Assembly (NCBI GenBank): GCA_947505995.1 | Contig: CANNNB010000088.1 | Coordinates: 1 to 8,738 of the forward strand | Length of the DNA: 8,738 nt | Direction of reading: 5' to 3' | DNA from: Comamonadaceae bacterium | GTDB lineage: Bacteria; Pseudomonadota; Gammaproteobacteria; Burkholderiales; Burkholderiaceae | In this document: in pieces, positions 7,509 to 8,738 of the stretch | Position numbering within the stretch: the stretch's first letter is position 1 | How the letters are laid out: each line of letters begins with the position of its first letter | Notes under the pieces: generated by a model | Databases searched by the model: none | What the model was told of the DNA's origin: nothing | What the model saw: the letters and a program-made list of their open reading frames with translations, nothing else | Position numbers and translations under genes: made by a program

Positions 7509-7538
7509 TTGAGATTAAACTTGAATATTTTGTAGCAT
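7509..7538 (+). promoter_or_regulatory. Possible sigma70-type promoter for trhO
   Basis: TTGAGA (7509-7514, 5 of 6 to the -35 consensus) and TAGCAT (7533-7538, 4 of 6 to the -10 consensus) are separated by 18 bases. This would start transcription near 7545, about 40 bases before the trhO ATG. A promoter is expected in this 124-base gap after the operon end, but the -10 element is poor. Confidence 0.3.
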
Positions 7539-7552
7539 CTGACATAGATCAG
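7539..7552. promoter_or_regulatory. Possible FNR/Anr-like box upstream of trhO
   Basis: CTGACATAGATCAG keeps the TGA-N6-TCA core of the FNR/Anr consensus and is an imperfect palindrome (CTGAC against ATCAG). It is centred 42 bases before the trhO start codon. If the promoter proposed at 7509-7538 is real, the box covers the transcription start, a position that suits repression. This is a pattern match, not shown binding. Confidence 0.35.
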
Positions 7553-7587
7553 CCCGCCTTCTACCTGACTCAAGGCAAAATAGAGCC

Positions 7588-8738
7588 ATGAACTTGATTG
7601 CGACTGAAACCACTTATCTCACTGCGGCTTTTTATAAGTTTGTTGATATGCCTGACTTTGCAGATCGGCGTGCACCCTTGTTGGCATTTTGTGAAGCGCA
7701 TAACATCAAGGGTTTGATATTGTTGGCAAGTGAAGGCATCAACAGCACGATTTCTGGTATGCCGGAAGACGTGCATGCGGTGCTGGCCTACTTGCGACAA
7801 GATCACAAGTTGGCTGACTTAGAGCACAAAGAGTCGGTTTCAAGCAAAGCACCATTTCACCGCATGAAAGTTCGCCTCAAAAAAGAAATTGTGACGCTGG
7901 GTGTGGATGGCATCAGCCCAGTCAAGCGTGTAGGCCAGTACGTAAAACCAGAAGATTGGAACGATCTTATTTCTGCACCGGATGTCGTGGTGATCGACAC
8001 GCGCAATGACTACGAGGTCGAAATTGGCAGCTTCAAAGGCGCCGTTGATCCGCAGATTCAAAGCTTTTCGCAATTGCCTGATTGGGTGAAGCAGGCGAAA
8101 GCTTTGGAAGCTAAAAATGGTCAAAAGCCCCGTGTTGCCATGTTTTGCACCGGTGGTATTCGATGCGAAAAATCAACTTCCTTGATGTTGGAACATGGCT
8201 TTGAGGATGTTTATCATTTGCAAGGTGGCATCCTTAAATACCTAGAGCTTGTGCCCCCAGAGAAAAGCCTGTGGGAGGGCGAGTGCTTCGTGTTTGATGA
8301 GCGTGTGTCTGTGGGCCATGGTTTAACACCGGGTCCCCATGAGTTGTGCCGCGCTTGTCGTGAACCCTTGCCACCTGGCGCCAAAGAATCGGCCATGTTT
8401 GAGTTGGGCGTCAGTTGCCCGCGTTGTCATGATCACACCAGCGATGTTCAAAAGGACAGCGCACGCGAAAGACAAAAACAATGGGAAATTGCCAAGGCGC
8501 GTCATATGAACCACATTGGCACACCACAACGCCAAGAAAGGGTGGCTGCTTTGTTACCTGCTGATGCACCTGTTTTGTATTCCTTCCGACGTTGCCCTTA
8601 TGCCATGCGCGCCAGATTGGCGTTGTTGTCGTGCGGCATACGCTGTGAAATTCGCGAAATTGCGTTGTCGCAAAAACCCGAAAGCATGTTGGCTGTGTCG
8701 CCCAAAGGCACCGTACCGGTCTTGGTTTTGAAGGACCA
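7588..8738 (+). CDS. trhO: TrhO tRNA uridine(34) hydroxylase fused to a GST/glutaredoxin-like domain (3' end outside window)
   Basis: The frame is open from ATG 7588 to the right edge (383 full codons, no stop). Residues 1 to about 310 are TrhO (YceA/UPF0176), which uses O2 to make 5-hydroxyuridine at the tRNA wobble position. The parts are an N-terminal domain with FYKFVDMPDF and LLASEGINSTISG, a rhodanese domain (about 118-215) with VVVIDTRNDYEVEIGSF and the active-site loop CTGGIRC (C187-C193), and a four-cysteine zinc-ribbon-like segment (C254, C257, C277, C280). After a short linker, residues 327-383 read as the start of a glutathione S-transferase N-terminal domain: VLYSFRRCPYAMRARLALL (C336 in CPYA) and AVSPKGTVPVLVL, which carries the cis-Pro. 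TrhO alone normally stops at about 310-350 residues. A stop lies in frame at 7540 with no start between it and 7588, so the start is well placed; the ribosome-binding site is weak (AAGG, 12 bases away). The rest of the GST part is not visible. Confidence 0.92.
   Translation, partial: MNLIATETTYLTAAFYKFVDMPDFADRRAPLLAFCEAHNIKGLILLASEGINSTISGMPEDVHAVLAYLRQDHKLADLEHKESVSSKAPFHRMKVRLKKEIVTLGVDGISPVKRVGQYVKPEDWNDLISAPDVVVIDTRNDYEVEIGSFKGAVDPQIQSFSQLPDWVKQAKALEAKNGQKPRVAMFCTGGIRCEKSTSLMLEHGFEDVYHLQGGILKYLELVPPEKSLWEGECFVFDERVSVGHGLTPGPHELCRACREPLPPGAKESAMFELGVSCPRCHDHTSDVQKDSARERQKQWEIAKARHMNHIGTPQRQERVAALLPADAPVLYSFRRCPYAMRARLALLSCGIRCEIREIALSQKPESMLAVSPKGTVPVLVLKD

Noticed and set aside
8516..8731. 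A + strand frame overlapping the trhO-GST region in another phase (71 residues).
   Set aside because: It overlaps the well-supported GST-like reading frame and has no family resemblance.
1..8738. CRISPR arrays, tRNA or rRNA genes, insertion sequences, attachment sites or a defence system.
   Set aside because: Reading both strands showed no regular direct repeats, no transposase or integrase motif, and near-continuous housekeeping genes.

Overview
This window looks like ordinary core chromosome from a beta-proteobacterium of the order Burkholderiales. The most likely source is a freshwater Comamonadaceae lineage such as Limnohabitans or Rhodoferax. That placement rests on protein resemblance, the purD / acyltransferase / hemF / nadD / rsfS / rlmH / maf gene order, and a base composition that looks moderate by eye. 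No species can be named from the sequence alone. All genes lie on the + strand. I see no tRNA, rRNA, CRISPR array, insertion sequence or phage gene, and no stretch over 300 bases without a gene.

Layout. Positions 2-1342 are the 3' part of clpA, closed by a textbook intrinsic terminator at 1342-1369. A 125-base gap carries weak promoter-like elements and an FNR/Anr-like palindrome. It is followed by a tightly packed run of eight genes (1468-7463): yebC, purD, a PlsC-like acyltransferase, hemF, nadD, rsfS, rlmH and maf. Neighbours in this run either overlap or are separated by at most 31 bases, so they probably form one transcription unit. After a 124-base gap with a weak hairpin, a possible promoter and a second FNR/Anr-like palindrome, a tRNA hydroxylase gene (trhO) begins at 7588 and is still open at the end of the window.

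How the genes relate. Several products act on translation: YebC on ribosome stalling or regulation, RsfS on subunit joining, RlmH on 23S rRNA helix 69, and TrhO on tRNA U34. The others make or clean up small molecules: PurD for purines, HemF for heme, NadD for NAD, Maf for nucleotide pyrophosphatase housekeeping, and the acyltransferase for phospholipids. ClpA belongs to protein quality control.

The main oddity is at the right edge. The trhO reading frame continues without a stop through the rhodanese and zinc-ribbon parts into a glutathione S-transferase / glutaredoxin-like N-terminal domain with a CPYA active-site motif. This indicates a TrhO-GST fusion protein, of which only the start of the GST part is visible. 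The second oddity is RsfS, which carries a Lys/Ala/Pro/Ser-rich tail of about 112 residues, roughly doubling the usual length of the family.
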